A stretch of 64,000 bases of DNA from Flavobacterium sp. LPB0248 (GCF_013388355.1 NZ_CP058246.1:2914001-2978000); one strand, 5' to 3'; counted from the first letter of the stretch, positions 54,864-64,000 are shown. Translations and numbers: made by a program. The notes: generated by a model from the sequence alone, not told the origin.

Positions 54864-55565
54864 TTAAAATTCAAAATTGAATCCTTTTTCTGTTAATTTC
54901 TTATACATTTCGGGGTCAAATTTATAAAGCTTGGCCGCTCGATGCGAAACGTCTTTTTGTTTTTCATCCAATTCAGTTAGCAGTTTCATGTGAAGCACTT
55001 TTCGTCTGAAATTAGATTTATCCAATTCGATTCCTAAAATTTCTTCATACAAATGCATTAGCTGCAATAGAGTAAATTTTTCTGGAAGAAGATTAAAACC
55101 AATTGGAGCCTGACGCACTCGGTTTCGCAACTGCAATAAACTGAAATCAAGAATTTCGTTATGGTCAAAAATCAAATCTGGAATTTCATTTATCTTGAAC
55201 CATTTGGCTTCGAAAACTTTTAAACTGGCTTTAATATTATAATCTTCTCTATTGACCAAAGTATAATAACCAATAGTAACCACGCGTCTTTCGAGAACGC
55301 GCTGCGGATTTGTAAATGCTTTTAACTGTTCTAAATAGATGTTTTCAAGACCCGTAAGTTCCTGTAAAATTCGCTGAGCAGCATTATCTGCACTTTCGTC
55401 TATTTGAAGCCATCCGCCAAGAAGTCCCCATTTGCCTTTACTTTCGCCTTCGGCATGCTGTACCAAGAGCACTTCGAGACTCTCTTTGTTAAATCCGAAG
55501 AAAACACAGTCTATTGTGATTCCGTCTACGGCTGGTTTGTGATGGTTAGTAGTTATTTCAGTCAA
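54864..55565 (-). CDS. Nudix-type transcriptional regulator (NrtR/AraR-like), copy 1
   Basis: 233 aa. The N-terminal Nudix domain (ITIDCVFFGFNKESLEVLLVQHAEGESKGKWGLLGGWL) has a degenerate Nudix box: after GGWLQIDES the catalytic REUxEE reads RILQEL, so hydrolysis is unlikely. The C-terminal winged helix (RQAPIGFNLLPEKFTLLQLMHLYEEILGIELDKSNFRRKVLHMKLL) and the end RAAKLYKFDPEMYKKLTEKGFNFEF match Bacteroidota sugar-responsive Nudix regulators. It is 35 bases downstream of a close paralogue; both point away from the susC operon they probably regulate. Effector sugar unknown. Confidence 0.88.
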   Translation of the reverse strand: MTEITTNHHKPAVDGITIDCVFFGFNKESLEVLLVQHAEGESKGKWGLLGGWLQIDESADNAAQRILQELTGLENIYLEQLKAFTNPQRVLERRVVTIGYYTLVNREDYNIKASLKVFEAKWFKINEIPDLIFDHNEILDFSLLQLRNRVRQAPIGFNLLPEKFTLLQLMHLYEEILGIELDKSNFRRKVLHMKLLTELDEKQKDVSHRAAKLYKFDPEMYKKLTEKGFNFEF

Positions 55566-55600
55566 TTTGTTGTTGTCGTATTATAATTGTGTATTGAAAA

Positions 55601-56338
55601 TTAGAACTCAAAATTGAATCCCTTTTCAGTTAATTTCTCATAGATTTCAGGATCAAATTTATACAACTGAGCCGCTCTATGCGAAACATCTTGTTGTTTT
55701 TCGTCTAAAGCAACCAACAGTTTCATGTGAAGAATTTTTCTTCTAAAGTTGGGTTTATCCATTTCAATTCCTAAAATTTCTTCATACAGTTGCATTAATT
55801 GCAATAAGGTAAATTTTTCGGGAAGCAGATTGAATCCGATTGGCGTTTGGCGTACTTTACTTCTAAGATGTTTTATGCTGTAATCTAAGATCTCGTTATG
55901 ATCATAGATCAAATTCGGAATGTTATCAATTTTATACCATTGCGCATCCGAAGCTGTAAAACCTGCTTTAATATTATAATCTTCTCTTTTTACAAGAGCA
56001 TAATACCCAATCGTAATAACACGTCGCAGCGGAAAACGATCTGGATCTCCAAATGCTTTCAGCTGTTCCAAATAAATGTTATCAAGACCAGTAAGCTCAT
56101 TCAATAAGCGGTGAGCCGCATTGTCTGTGCTTTCCTTTTTATAAATCCATCCACCCGGAAGTCCCCATTTTCCTTTACTGATACCTTCGGCATGCTGCAC
56201 CAAAAGCACTTCAAGACTGCCTTTGTCGAAACCAAAAATGACACAGTCAATCGTGATGGCATTCATCGCACTGTTTTCATTTTTTTGGGCAGTTTTGTCG
56301 TCTACATTTTCAACCATATATGAGATAAATTTTGACAA
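55601..56338 (-). CDS. Nudix-type transcriptional regulator (NrtR/AraR-like), copy 2
   Basis: 245 aa and a close paralogue of the next gene downstream; both end with the same LTEKGFNFEF. The Nudix domain is ITIDCVIFGFDKGSLEVLLVQHAEG, and the box GGWIYKKES...RLLNEL has also lost the REUxEE pattern. The winged helix is QTPIGFNLLPEKFTLLQLMQLYEEILGIEMDKPNFRRKILHMKLL. The N-terminus has about 20 extra residues, and ATG positions further in (MVEN, MNAI) are possible starts. It is divergent from susC across a 618-base gap, the expected place for the locus regulator. Confidence 0.88.
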   Translation of the reverse strand: MSKFISYMVENVDDKTAQKNENSAMNAITIDCVIFGFDKGSLEVLLVQHAEGISKGKWGLPGGWIYKKESTDNAAHRLLNELTGLDNIYLEQLKAFGDPDRFPLRRVITIGYYALVKREDYNIKAGFTASDAQWYKIDNIPNLIYDHNEILDYSIKHLRSKVRQTPIGFNLLPEKFTLLQLMQLYEEILGIEMDKPNFRRKILHMKLLVALDEKQQDVSHRAAQLYKFDPEIYEKLTEKGFNFEF

Positions 56339-56593
56339 ATTAAATAAATAAATTGATTATTAACCTTTTTGAAAGCCTTATATTTTTTTTAACGAAACAA
56401 AAAATTGATAATCAGGCTTTTAAAAATAAGTAAGAAAAGCTCTTTGATATAGGTTATTTCTTAAATGACTGATTGTCAATTTTATAAAACGTTGATTTTT
56501 ATATATTTTTTATTTCAATTCTACTTTAGATTTTACAACATTAATAAAAATGGATTAGGATTAATCAGAATCGAAAAAAAATAACCCTAATAT
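56339..56593. other. Regulator-side half of the susC intergenic region
   Basis: AT-rich, no gene. It should contain the promoter of the Nudix regulator pair. Nothing stands out apart from A/T runs and a GGATTAGGATTAATC stretch near 56551. Confidence 0.4.
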
Positions 56594-56666
56594 TTTGTTA
56601 ATATAGAAAATTTGTTTTACACTTGTAGTCAAATTTACCATAAGATAAATTCAAATTGACCATAAG
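56594..56666 (+). promoter_or_regulatory. Probable susC promoter with adjacent direct repeat (operator candidate)
   Basis: TTTG (56594-56597), 20 bases, then TACACTTG (56618-56625), one mismatch from TAnnTTTG, forms a good Bacteroidota promoter. Just downstream, AAATTTACCATAAG (56631-56644) and AAATTGACCATAAG (56653-56666) form a direct repeat with 22-base period, about two helical turns, overlapping the likely start of transcription. It could be a binding site for the Nudix regulators. The remaining leader up to 56956 is about 290 bases, with no convincing gene; a 67-codon frame at 56709 is noted but not accepted. Confidence 0.55.
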
Positions 56667-56956
56667 CAAAAATAGAACAAACTTACACTTAACTTAAACT
56701 TACCACAAATGTTTTTTCTAAAAATTGATTTAAATAGCTTTTTGATGAGATTACCATCATCAAATTCTGTCAAAAGAATCGATTTTGATGTTTTAGAAAT
56801 GCTTGTTTTTAAAACGCCTGTTTATAGTCAGCAAGTACTAAATGTTGGAAATGAGATTCAGGCCCTCATTTTTGGCATGACCTGCTTGGGAAGTTTTCCA
56901 GATTTCTCTTAGGGTAAGAAACACTAACTATAACTTAAACTTAATCAATTCTTATT

Positions 56957-59900
56957 ATGAAAAGCAAAAATTGTATTAAAACAACAAAGCTTCCATATTT
57001 TATGGCGGTGCTGCTTAGCGTATTTATGATGCAGTTTGGATTTGCTCAAGAATCTAAAACTGTAAGTGGGACAATTACCTCTTCCGAAGACGGATTTGGA
57101 GTTCCAGGAGCAACTGTACTTGTACAGGGAACAAAATCGAGTGCTGTTACCGATTTTGATGGAAAATATAAAATTGAAGCCAAAACAGGCGATGTTTTAG
57201 TAATTACCTTCGTGGGATTTAAAACAAAGAATATTACAGTCGGTGCTCAAAAAGTGGTCGACGCTGTTTTACAGCCAGAAACTGCAGAACTTAAAGAGGT
57301 TGTAGTAATTGGATATGGATCACAGAAGAAAACATTAGTCACTAATGCTGTAACTCAGGTAAGTGGTGAAAGTCTGGCAAAAACGAATACAACAAATGCG
57401 CTTCAGGCACTACAGGGTCAGGCGGCGGGTCTTCAGGTTACATCAACTTCAGGACAACCGGGCGAAGGTTTTAATGTAGTAATCAGAGGTGCTGGTTCTA
57501 TAGCTGGTTCTGCTCCATTGTATGTTGTTGATGGAATATTAACAGGTGATATTTCTTATTTAAGTAACTCGGATATTGAATCTATTTCGGTTTTAAAAGA
57601 TGCAGCTTCGGCTGCAATCTATGGGTCTCAGGCTTCTAATGGAGTTATTTTGGTAACAACCAAAAAAGGAAAACGTGGAGCGAGTGGTCAAATTACATTT
57701 GATCAGTATTACGGAGTGCAATCTGTAGCAAGAAAAATGGATATGCTCAATGCAACTGAATATGCTACAATATTAAATGAAGCGGCTGTAAACTCAGGAA
57801 AAAATCCTTATTTTACAAATGCACAAATTTCTCAATTAGGAGCGGGAACAAACTGGGTAGATAAAATGGTTACTGATAATGCAGCAACTAAGAATTTCTC
57901 TTTTGGCGCATCAGGAGGTTCAGACACTTCAGTTTATTCTGCCTCGTTGTCCTATTTAGGACAAGAAGGAGTTGTTGGAGGAGCTGATTTATCTAATTAT
58001 GAGCGCTATAACTTCAGATTCAATTCAGAGCATAAATTATATAAAGATGTTTTGACGCTTGGAGAAAATTTGAGTTTTGCTTACATTGATAGAAACGGAA
58101 TTGGAGTTGGCAATCAATACAACAACTCTTTAAGAAGTGCGTTTCAGGCTAATCCGCTGTTGCCAATGTATGATGCTGATGGAAATTATTATAATACTAC
58201 AAAAGATTCTGAACCATGGTTGGCTGGTGTAGCAAATCCATATGCTATGATGGTTTACAATAATCAGAACGAAAGTAACAATCAAAAATTATTAGGAAAC
58301 GTTTATTTGCAAATTGAGCCTCTCAAGAATTTGACATTCAAAACAACTTTAGGTCTTGATTATTATGCAGGTGAAGGACATGCTTATAAACCAGTATATC
58401 ACTTGTCAACTTATGCATACAATGATTTTGATACCGTGAATCAAAACATGAATAAAGGAAAAACTATAACTTGGGATAATTTACTGACTTATAAATTCAA
58501 TGTTGCTGATAATCATCATTTTGAAACCATGTTAGGTACATCATCTATTAATTTTGATGGTACTTCTGTATCTGTTACTAATGCCGATTCAGTTTTTGAT
58601 GATTTAGAACACGCTTGGATAGATAATACTACGAATAAAGCAGGTGCTAAAATTGCAATTAAAGGAATTAAACAGGAGACAAAAAGAATGTCTTATTTTG
58701 GAAGATTAAATTACAATTTTAGAGAAACTTATTTATTAAATGCAACTTTTAGAGTGGATGGATCGTCTATTTTTTCTAAAGAAAATCAATGGGGATATTT
58801 TCCATCAGTATCTGGAGGATGGGTTGCCACTAATGAAGAATTCCTGAAAGGAGCAAGCTGGATTAATTTCTTAAAAATAAGAGCAAGTTGGGGACAGGTT
58901 GGAAATCAAAATGCAAGAGCTTTCCAATATTTATCACCAATAAAAACAGATTATACAAATTACATTTTTGGTAATACAGAAGGCGACTTAACTCCCGGAG
59001 CATATCCTAACAGATTATCAAATCCTGATTTAAAATGGGAAACTTCAGAACAGGTTGACTTTGGTTTTGATGCGAGATTCTTAAACAATGCTTTAAGTGT
59101 AACTTTTGATGTCTATAATAAAAAGAATAAAGACTGGTTGATTTTAGCGCCAATTTTGGCAACTGCTGGTGCTGATGCTCCTTATATTAATGGTGGTGAT
59201 GTAGTAAACAAAGGTGTTGAGTTGGCCTTATCTTATCAGAATAAAATTGGTGATTTCAATTATTCTGTGAGCGCAAATGGTGCTTATAATAAAAATACAG
59301 TAGGTCAAATTCCTACTTCAGATGGTATGATCCATGGATTGACTAAAGAACTTTATGATAATTCACCTGAATTTTACAGAGCCCAAAACGGTCTTCCATT
59401 AGGTTATTTCTGGGGGTACAAAACGGGAGGAGTTTTCCAAAATCAAGAGCAGATCGATAATTATAAATCTGCAAATGGAGTGGTTTTACAACCAAACGCA
59501 GCACCTGGGGATATTATTTATGTAAATACAAATGGAGATGATAAAATTGATGTTAATGATAAAACGAACATCGGAAAACCAAATCCTGATTTTACATATG
59601 GTTTCTCTATTTCAGCAAGTTACAAAGCTTTCGATTTTTCTCTTAATGCGAATGGTGTTGCAGGAAATGAAATTGTACAATCATACAGAAATCAATCTGG
59701 TGCATATGGAAATTATACTTCTGCAATCTTAAATCGTTGGCATGGGGAAGGTTCTTCAAATACAGTTCCTAGAGTAACAGAAGACAACCGAAATTTTACA
59801 GAATTCTCAGATTTGTATATTCAAAAAGGAGATTTTTTAAGAATCAATACAGTTACCTTAGGATTTGATTTAGCCAAAATGAAACAATCTAAACCATTTT

Positions 59901-60085
59901 TTGCAAGTCAATTCAGAGTTTATTTCTCAGTGTTGAACCTTTATACTTTCACAAAATACGATGGTATGGATCCTGAAATTGGATTTGGCTCTTCAAACGA
60001 TGATCAGAAGTTCTCTTCAGGTGTTGATGTGGGTTACTATCCAAGACCGAGGACCTTCATGATGGGATTAAATATTAAACTTTAA
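56957..60085 (+). CDS. SusC/RagA-family TonB-linked outer-membrane transporter
   Basis: 1042 aa with a signal peptide (FMAVLLSVFMMQFGFAQ). The carboxypeptidase-like domain is at 30-115 (SGTITSSEDGFGVPGATVLVQGT, AVTDFDGKYKI). The TonB-box-like stretch ELKEVVVIGYGSQKK precedes the plug, which has the SusC signature SNSDIESISVLKDAASAAIYGSQASNGVILVTTKKGK (about 205-240). The barrel ends PRPRTFMMGLNIKL. It imports oligosaccharides with the SusD lipoprotein encoded 12 bases downstream. Together with the Nudix regulators and GH2 enzyme it defines a polysaccharide utilization locus; the glycan is not evident. Confidence 0.96.
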   Translation: MKSKNCIKTTKLPYFMAVLLSVFMMQFGFAQESKTVSGTITSSEDGFGVPGATVLVQGTKSSAVTDFDGKYKIEAKTGDVLVITFVGFKTKNITVGAQKVVDAVLQPETAELKEVVVIGYGSQKKTLVTNAVTQVSGESLAKTNTTNALQALQGQAAGLQVTSTSGQPGEGFNVVIRGAGSIAGSAPLYVVDGILTGDISYLSNSDIESISVLKDAASAAIYGSQASNGVILVTTKKGKRGASGQITFDQYYGVQSVARKMDMLNATEYATILNEAAVNSGKNPYFTNAQISQLGAGTNWVDKMVTDNAATKNFSFGASGGSDTSVYSASLSYLGQEGVVGGADLSNYERYNFRFNSEHKLYKDVLTLGENLSFAYIDRNGIGVGNQYNNSLRSAFQANPLLPMYDADGNYYNTTKDSEPWLAGVANPYAMMVYNNQNESNNQKLLGNVYLQIEPLKNLTFKTTLGLDYYAGEGHAYKPVYHLSTYAYNDFDTVNQNMNKGKTITWDNLLTYKFNVADNHHFETMLGTSSINFDGTSVSVTNADSVFDDLEHAWIDNTTNKAGAKIAIKGIKQETKRMSYFGRLNYNFRETYLLNATFRVDGSSIFSKENQWGYFPSVSGGWVATNEEFLKGASWINFLKIRASWGQVGNQNARAFQYLSPIKTDYTNYIFGNTEGDLTPGAYPNRLSNPDLKWETSEQVDFGFDARFLNNALSVTFDVYNKKNKDWLILAPILATAGADAPYINGGDVVNKGVELALSYQNKIGDFNYSVSANGAYNKNTVGQIPTSDGMIHGLTKELYDNSPEFYRAQNGLPLGYFWGYKTGGVFQNQEQIDNYKSANGVVLQPNAAPGDIIYVNTNGDDKIDVNDKTNIGKPNPDFTYGFSISASYKAFDFSLNANGVAGNEIVQSYRNQSGAYGNYTSAILNRWHGEGSSNTVPRVTEDNRNFTEFSDLYIQKGDFLRINTVTLGFDLAKMKQSKPFFASQFRVYFSVLNLYTFTKYDGMDPEIGFGSSNDDQKFSSGVDVGYYPRPRTFMMGLNIKL

Positions 60086-60096
60086 TAATTAAAAAG

Positions 60097-61668
60097 ATGA
60101 AAAATACATATTTATATATCTTCTGTTTTAGTTTATTGTCTTTGGGTTCTTGTAGTTTAGATACAGAACCTATAACACAAACAGATACAAATTTTTATAA
60201 AACAACAGATGATGCATATTCTGCATTAGTTGGATGTTATGATGGAATGCAGGTTGCAACAGGTGCAGCGGGTAAAGGAGTTCCGGTAGTAAGTGAAATT
60301 ATGTCGGATGATTGTTTTGGTGGAACCGGAAATTCTGATAAATACGATTATGCAGCAATTGATGAGTTTGATATTGCACGCGCTCCGTCTGAAGTAGATA
60401 TGTATAATGATAACTGGGTTGCTTACTATAAAGCACTTTATCGTTGTAACGTATTCTTATCAAAAATGGATCAGATTGACTGGAAAGGAGATATGACTTT
60501 AAAAGATAATTACATCTCTGAAACAAGATTTATTAGAGCTTATTTGTATTTTGAAATGGTACGTTTATGGGGGAATATTCCACTTTTGACAGCGCCTTCA
60601 ACAGACAATATTCCACAGGCAAATCCAGATGATGTATATAAAGTAATTGCAGAAGATTTAGTCTTTGCTGCAAATAACTTGCCTTCAGTAGCTTACAATG
60701 CGACAACTAGCGGGCGTGTTACTAAATGGGCGGCAAAATCTTTACTTGGACGTGTTTACTTGTATTACACAGGATACTACGGAAAATCTGATTTGGTTGG
60801 TGTCGTTACAAAAGCACAGGCATTACAACATTTGGAAGATGTTATAGCAGGAAGCGGACATGGTTTGGTTGATGATTTTTCTACACTTTGGCCTGCAGCT
60901 TCAGTTGACAAATATGCAGGTGAAAACAATAAAGAATTTGTATTTTCTATAAAATATACTTACACAAGTGATTATAACGGAAATACTGATGGTAACCACT
61001 GGTTAGTAATGTTCGGAATGAGAGAATTCTCTTCTTATCCATACGGACGCGGTTGGGGTGTGACTGTGAATTCTAAATTATGGAATGCATACACAGCAAA
61101 TGATACAAGACGTGTTTCAACTGTGATAGGAATTAATGAAGAAAAAATTCCATTTGATAAAATAAACAATCAGCGTGAGTATACTGGTTACTACAACAAA
61201 AAATATACTCCAATGGTTGATAAAGATGGAAAAGACCTTCCATTAACTATGGGAAGCCAGTTTTGGGACATCAGCCAATTTCAGGATTATGTAGTATTAA
61301 GATATGCTGATGTATTATTAATGGCAGCAGAATTAGGAAGTGGTAATGCACAATCTTATTTTGATGACGTAAGAAGAAGAGCTTACAAAACAGCATTTAC
61401 TTCTATTCCTGTTAATTATGATAATATCATGAACGAAAGACATTTGGAATTCGCTCTAGAAGGAGTTAGATATTGGGATTTACTTCGTCAAGGAATTGGC
61501 AAAGCATCTTCAACTATCGCAGAAACTACAACTTTACTTAACGGAGGAGTACAGGCTACAAAAACAATTTCTTCAGTAAACATCCAAAAAACAAAAGGAT
61601 TGCAGCAAATTCCAAATACACAGATAACATTATCTAATGGAGTTTTAAAACAAAATGCAGGCTGGTAG
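60097..61668 (+). CDS. SusD/RagB-family glycan-binding outer-membrane lipoprotein
   Basis: 523 aa. The lipoprotein signal is YIFCFSLLSLGSC, then SLDTEP, an acidic surface-export context. SusD hallmarks: FYKTTDDAYSALVGCYDGMQ, WVAYYKALYRCNVFLSKM, ETRFIRAYLYFEMVRLWGNIPLLT, RVTKWAAKSLLGRVYLYY, VVLRYADVLLMAAELG, and NERHLEFALEGVRYWDLLRQG near the C-terminus. It forms the lid over the SusC transporter encoded 12 bases upstream. It lacks any obvious extra domain. Confidence 0.96.
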   Translation: MKNTYLYIFCFSLLSLGSCSLDTEPITQTDTNFYKTTDDAYSALVGCYDGMQVATGAAGKGVPVVSEIMSDDCFGGTGNSDKYDYAAIDEFDIARAPSEVDMYNDNWVAYYKALYRCNVFLSKMDQIDWKGDMTLKDNYISETRFIRAYLYFEMVRLWGNIPLLTAPSTDNIPQANPDDVYKVIAEDLVFAANNLPSVAYNATTSGRVTKWAAKSLLGRVYLYYTGYYGKSDLVGVVTKAQALQHLEDVIAGSGHGLVDDFSTLWPAASVDKYAGENNKEFVFSIKYTYTSDYNGNTDGNHWLVMFGMREFSSYPYGRGWGVTVNSKLWNAYTANDTRRVSTVIGINEEKIPFDKINNQREYTGYYNKKYTPMVDKDGKDLPLTMGSQFWDISQFQDYVVLRYADVLLMAAELGSGNAQSYFDDVRRRAYKTAFTSIPVNYDNIMNERHLEFALEGVRYWDLLRQGIGKASSTIAETTTLLNGGVQATKTISSVNIQKTKGLQQIPNTQITLSNGVLKQNAGW

Positions 61669-61690
61669 TTTTAATTAAAAAAGCAAAAAA

Positions 61691-63058
61691 ATGAAAAATA
61701 TAAAAGTATTAATTACAACACTTTTGATGCTGGCCATGCTGGTGTCATCTTGTTCGCCTGATAGTTACTCTTTAGATGGCGCGATGGATAAATCGGATAT
61801 ACATTTTGAAATTACTCAGGATTTAGCTGCAGATCCAGGAGGAAATACTGTGATTCTGAAAAATACGACACCTGGTGTTATATTAAACTGGGATTATGAA
61901 ACAGGAAAATCAGACAAAGCGATAGAAACTGTAAAGTACGCTTTTAAAGGAAATTATACGATAAAAATTTCGGCAGTTACCGGCGGGGGAATTGTAGAAC
62001 TTGATCCAGTAACGGTAACCGTAAATCAGGATAATTTAAATTATGTTAATGATGCACTTTGGACAGCTTTGTCTGGAGGTGTAGGAAAACAAAAAGTTTG
62101 GATTGCTGATAATGGTAAATATGGAATGGCTCTTGGAGCAATGTCTTATGCAGATCCTAGCACTACAGTAGAGTGGGGTAATTTTACACCAAACTGGGAA
62201 CCAGAAGGAAATGCTAATTCAAGTACAGATGCAGATATGCATTGGGGAAGAACAATGACTTTCAGTCTGGAAGGTGGTCCATTTATGAAAATTAATGAAG
62301 CCGACGGAACTCTTAAAGAAAGCGGTACTTATTTCTTAGATGTAAATACACATACTTTAACAACAACAGGAGCAACAATTCTAAGACCAGACAACTACAT
62401 TGCAAACGCAAGTAACTGGACTAATAATATCAAGATCTTAAAACTTACTGAAAACCAGTTAAGAATTGCTATTTTGAGAACTAATAGCGAAGGGCCATGG
62501 TGGTATATCTGGAATTTCGTTTCTAAAGAATATGCAGACAACTATGTTCCACCTGCTACTGGACCAAGTTATGATGAAGGTTTTAATCCAACTTTTGCTT
62601 CAGGCGAATTGTTAAAAATGATTACTGGTGGAGTAGGATCAGGTAGAGTTTGGAGTTTAGACGGAAATGGAAATCCAGTAGACTGGTTAGGAAAAGGAAA
62701 AGGATGGACAACAGGCGCTTCAAGCTCATATAACTGGGGATGGAATGATGATTGGACTGCTATAGCAGGTAATTCTTGGATTCGTTTTGATCAATTTGGT
62801 GGGAAACTAAATTATACTAGAAGCCAGAATGGTGTAGTAACTTCTGGATTATTTACAATTGATGAAACGAATAATGAAATTAACTTAGGAACAAATACAT
62901 TGATTCAAAATCCAGATAGCTGGATGAATCCAACAACAAGTGTTATTAAAGTTGTAAAGGCTTACAATAATGACTACCTACAAAAAGGTATTTGGTTTGG
63001 AACATCTTATGATGCAGGAAAAGATGAGTGGTTTGTGTTCCATTATATAATTCCTTAA
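61691..63058 (+). CDS. Surface glycan-binding lipoprotein with duplicated domain (SusE/F position)
   Basis: 455 aa. The lipoprotein signal is LLMLAMLVSSC, then SPDS. A PKD-like domain at about 45-115 (GVILNWDYETGK, GNYTIKISAVTGGG) is followed by two related units. The first starts LWTALSGGVGKQKVWIADN; the second starts LLKMITGGVGSGRVWSLDGNG. Both carry a WGW/WGN-type segment, a TFSLEGG or RFDQFGG strand and a C-terminal W-rich strand pair. Position directly after susD, 22 bases on, and aromatic-rich content suggest surface capture of the glycan. No catalytic motif seen. Confidence 0.8.
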   Translation: MKNIKVLITTLLMLAMLVSSCSPDSYSLDGAMDKSDIHFEITQDLAADPGGNTVILKNTTPGVILNWDYETGKSDKAIETVKYAFKGNYTIKISAVTGGGIVELDPVTVTVNQDNLNYVNDALWTALSGGVGKQKVWIADNGKYGMALGAMSYADPSTTVEWGNFTPNWEPEGNANSSTDADMHWGRTMTFSLEGGPFMKINEADGTLKESGTYFLDVNTHTLTTTGATILRPDNYIANASNWTNNIKILKLTENQLRIAILRTNSEGPWWYIWNFVSKEYADNYVPPATGPSYDEGFNPTFASGELLKMITGGVGSGRVWSLDGNGNPVDWLGKGKGWTTGASSSYNWGWNDDWTAIAGNSWIRFDQFGGKLNYTRSQNGVVTSGLFTIDETNNEINLGTNTLIQNPDSWMNPTTSVIKVVKAYNNDYLQKGIWFGTSYDAGKDEWFVFHYIIP

Positions 63059-63135
63059 AAATTCATATATTTCACTTTATAAATAACTCGGAAGCAGGTT
63101 GATACTGTTTCCGGGTTATTAAAATTTACGATACT

Positions 63136-64000
63136 ATGTTGCAGCTAACTTCATATAAAAAACTAGGATTACTATTTGCAAGCTTTCTTTTATTGACAGC
63201 ATGCAAATCATCAACAGATCAAAAATTTAGTAACCGAAAAGTTTCTTTTAATGCAGATTGGAGTTTCCATCTAAACGATAGTATTATTGATAAAGATACT
63301 ATTGGAACTTCAACAAAATGGAGAACTTTAGATGTTCCGCATGATTGGAGTATTGAAGGGAAATTTGATGAAAAAAGTCCAGCCGGATATGGCGGAGGAT
63401 CATTAAATGGAGGTTTAGGCTGGTATAAAAAAACATTCAAAGCTGCTGCAGAAGACAGCACAAAAATTACTTCAATTACTTTTGACGGCGTATACAAAAA
63501 CAGCGAAGTCTGGGTAAACGGACATTATTTAGGAAAACGTCCAAACGGATATATTGGCTTTCAATATGATATGTCGCCGTATTTGAATTACGGAGACAAA
63601 AACAACGAAATTATTGTTAAGGTTGACAATTCAAAACAACCCAATTCACGCTGGTATTCAGGTTCAGGAATTTTTAGAAATGTCTGGATCGAAACTACAG
63701 ATAAACTTCATGTGGGACAATGGGGAACCTATATTACAACTCCAAAAGTTACAGCCGAAAAAGCTTCTATAAGTTTTGAAACAACAATTAAAAATCAATA
63801 CAAAGAAGGTAAAAAAGCCACGGTAACGACCACCATTTTTAAAGAAGATAAAAAAGTAACATCGGTTACACAAGATATAACCATCAATGCCAACGAAAAT
63901 CAAACTCTGAATCAATCGGCAGAAGTTGAAAATCCGATTTTATGGTCAGTTGAAAATCCAGAATTGTATACAGCAGTTACTGAAATTTCGCTTGACGATA
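63136..64000 (+). CDS. GH2-family glycosidase (beta-galactosidase-like), 3' end beyond the window
   Basis: The frame from ATG 63136 is open to the window edge, 288 codons. The lipoprotein signal is LLFASFLLLTAC, then KSSTD. The N-terminal sugar-binding (jelly-roll) domain of GH2 is clear: WRTLDVPHDWSIEG, GGGSLNGGLGWYKKTF, ITFDGVYKNSEVWVNGHYLGKRPNGYIGFQYDMSPYL, VDNSKQPNSRWYSGSGIFRNVWIE. The Ig-like domain follows (WSVENPELYTAVTEI). The catalytic barrel and its two Glu residues lie outside the window, so galactosidase versus glucuronidase or mannosidase cannot be decided. It probably degrades the locus glycan at the outer membrane. Confidence 0.92.
   Translation, partial: MLQLTSYKKLGLLFASFLLLTACKSSTDQKFSNRKVSFNADWSFHLNDSIIDKDTIGTSTKWRTLDVPHDWSIEGKFDEKSPAGYGGGSLNGGLGWYKKTFKAAAEDSTKITSITFDGVYKNSEVWVNGHYLGKRPNGYIGFQYDMSPYLNYGDKNNEIIVKVDNSKQPNSRWYSGSGIFRNVWIETTDKLHVGQWGTYITTPKVTAEKASISFETTIKNQYKEGKKATVTTTIFKEDKKVTSVTQDITINANENQTLNQSAEVENPILWSVENPELYTAVTEISLDD

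Noticed and set aside
56709..56912. 67-codon frame in the susC leader
   Set aside because: It has no signal, motif or codon bias typical of the neighbours, and lies inside a likely untranslated leader. A leader peptide is possible, but there is no support beyond an open frame.

Overview
The window is AT-rich chromosomal DNA from a Flavobacterium-like member of the Bacteroidota. The evidence is SusC/SusD and other TonB-dependent outer-membrane genes, type IX secretion (T9SS) C-terminal sorting domains, lipoproteins with acidic residues after the lipobox Cys, promoters of the TAnnTTTG type, several TTG starts, and atpD-atpC separate from the other ATP synthase genes. No rRNA, tRNA, CRISPR array or prophage was seen.

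Layout. 1-2600 is a decayed accessory region: an array of small membrane-protein paralogues (two intact, two broken), a scrap of an Rhs core, an IS1-family transposase and an inverted repeat. 2603-8290 holds a secreted tail-fibre-like protein, then a TonB-dependent receptor paired with an SGNH/GDSL lipoprotein. 8400-12450 is housekeeping: atpD-atpC, an NAD(P)-binding protein and a BioF-type enzyme. 12498-33992 is dominated by four giant secreted proteins (1280 to 2012 aa) that share one C-terminal module of about 450-500 residues ending in a T9SS type C sorting domain. Their N-terminal modules are unrelated: beta-helix plus PA14-like, strand-rich plus GEVED plus lectin-like, delta-60 repeats, and glycine-rich plus Ig-like repeats. 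recX lies between the first two. 34047-41711 has a cupin protein, a membrane protein, ribF, a secreted metalloprotease with a P-domain, comF and the glycyl-tRNA synthetase gene. 41982-46067 is signalling: a LytTR-type regulator whose receiver has Glu where the phospho-acceptor Asp should be, a small secreted protein, and a TPR histidine kinase overlapping its response regulator. 46186-49494 has thiL, two DinB-fold genes and a WYL regulator.

49663-51990 is the most unusual unit: a divergent Lgt-like membrane protein, a radical SAM protein resembling archaeal tetraether lipid synthase (Tes, MJ0619 family), and a 65-aa membrane protein, apparently one operon. It suggests an undescribed lipid or lipoprotein modification.

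52048-54701 has an outer-membrane beta-barrel gene and lepA. 54864 to the window end is a polysaccharide utilization locus: two tandem Nudix-type regulators with degenerate Nudix boxes face away from susC, susD, a surface lipoprotein with a duplicated domain, and a GH2 glycosidase cut by the window edge. The susC leader is about 325 nt and carries a 22-bp-spaced direct repeat that may be an operator.

Genes were assigned by reading translations for motifs; no database search was possible. Promoters and operators are pattern matches only.
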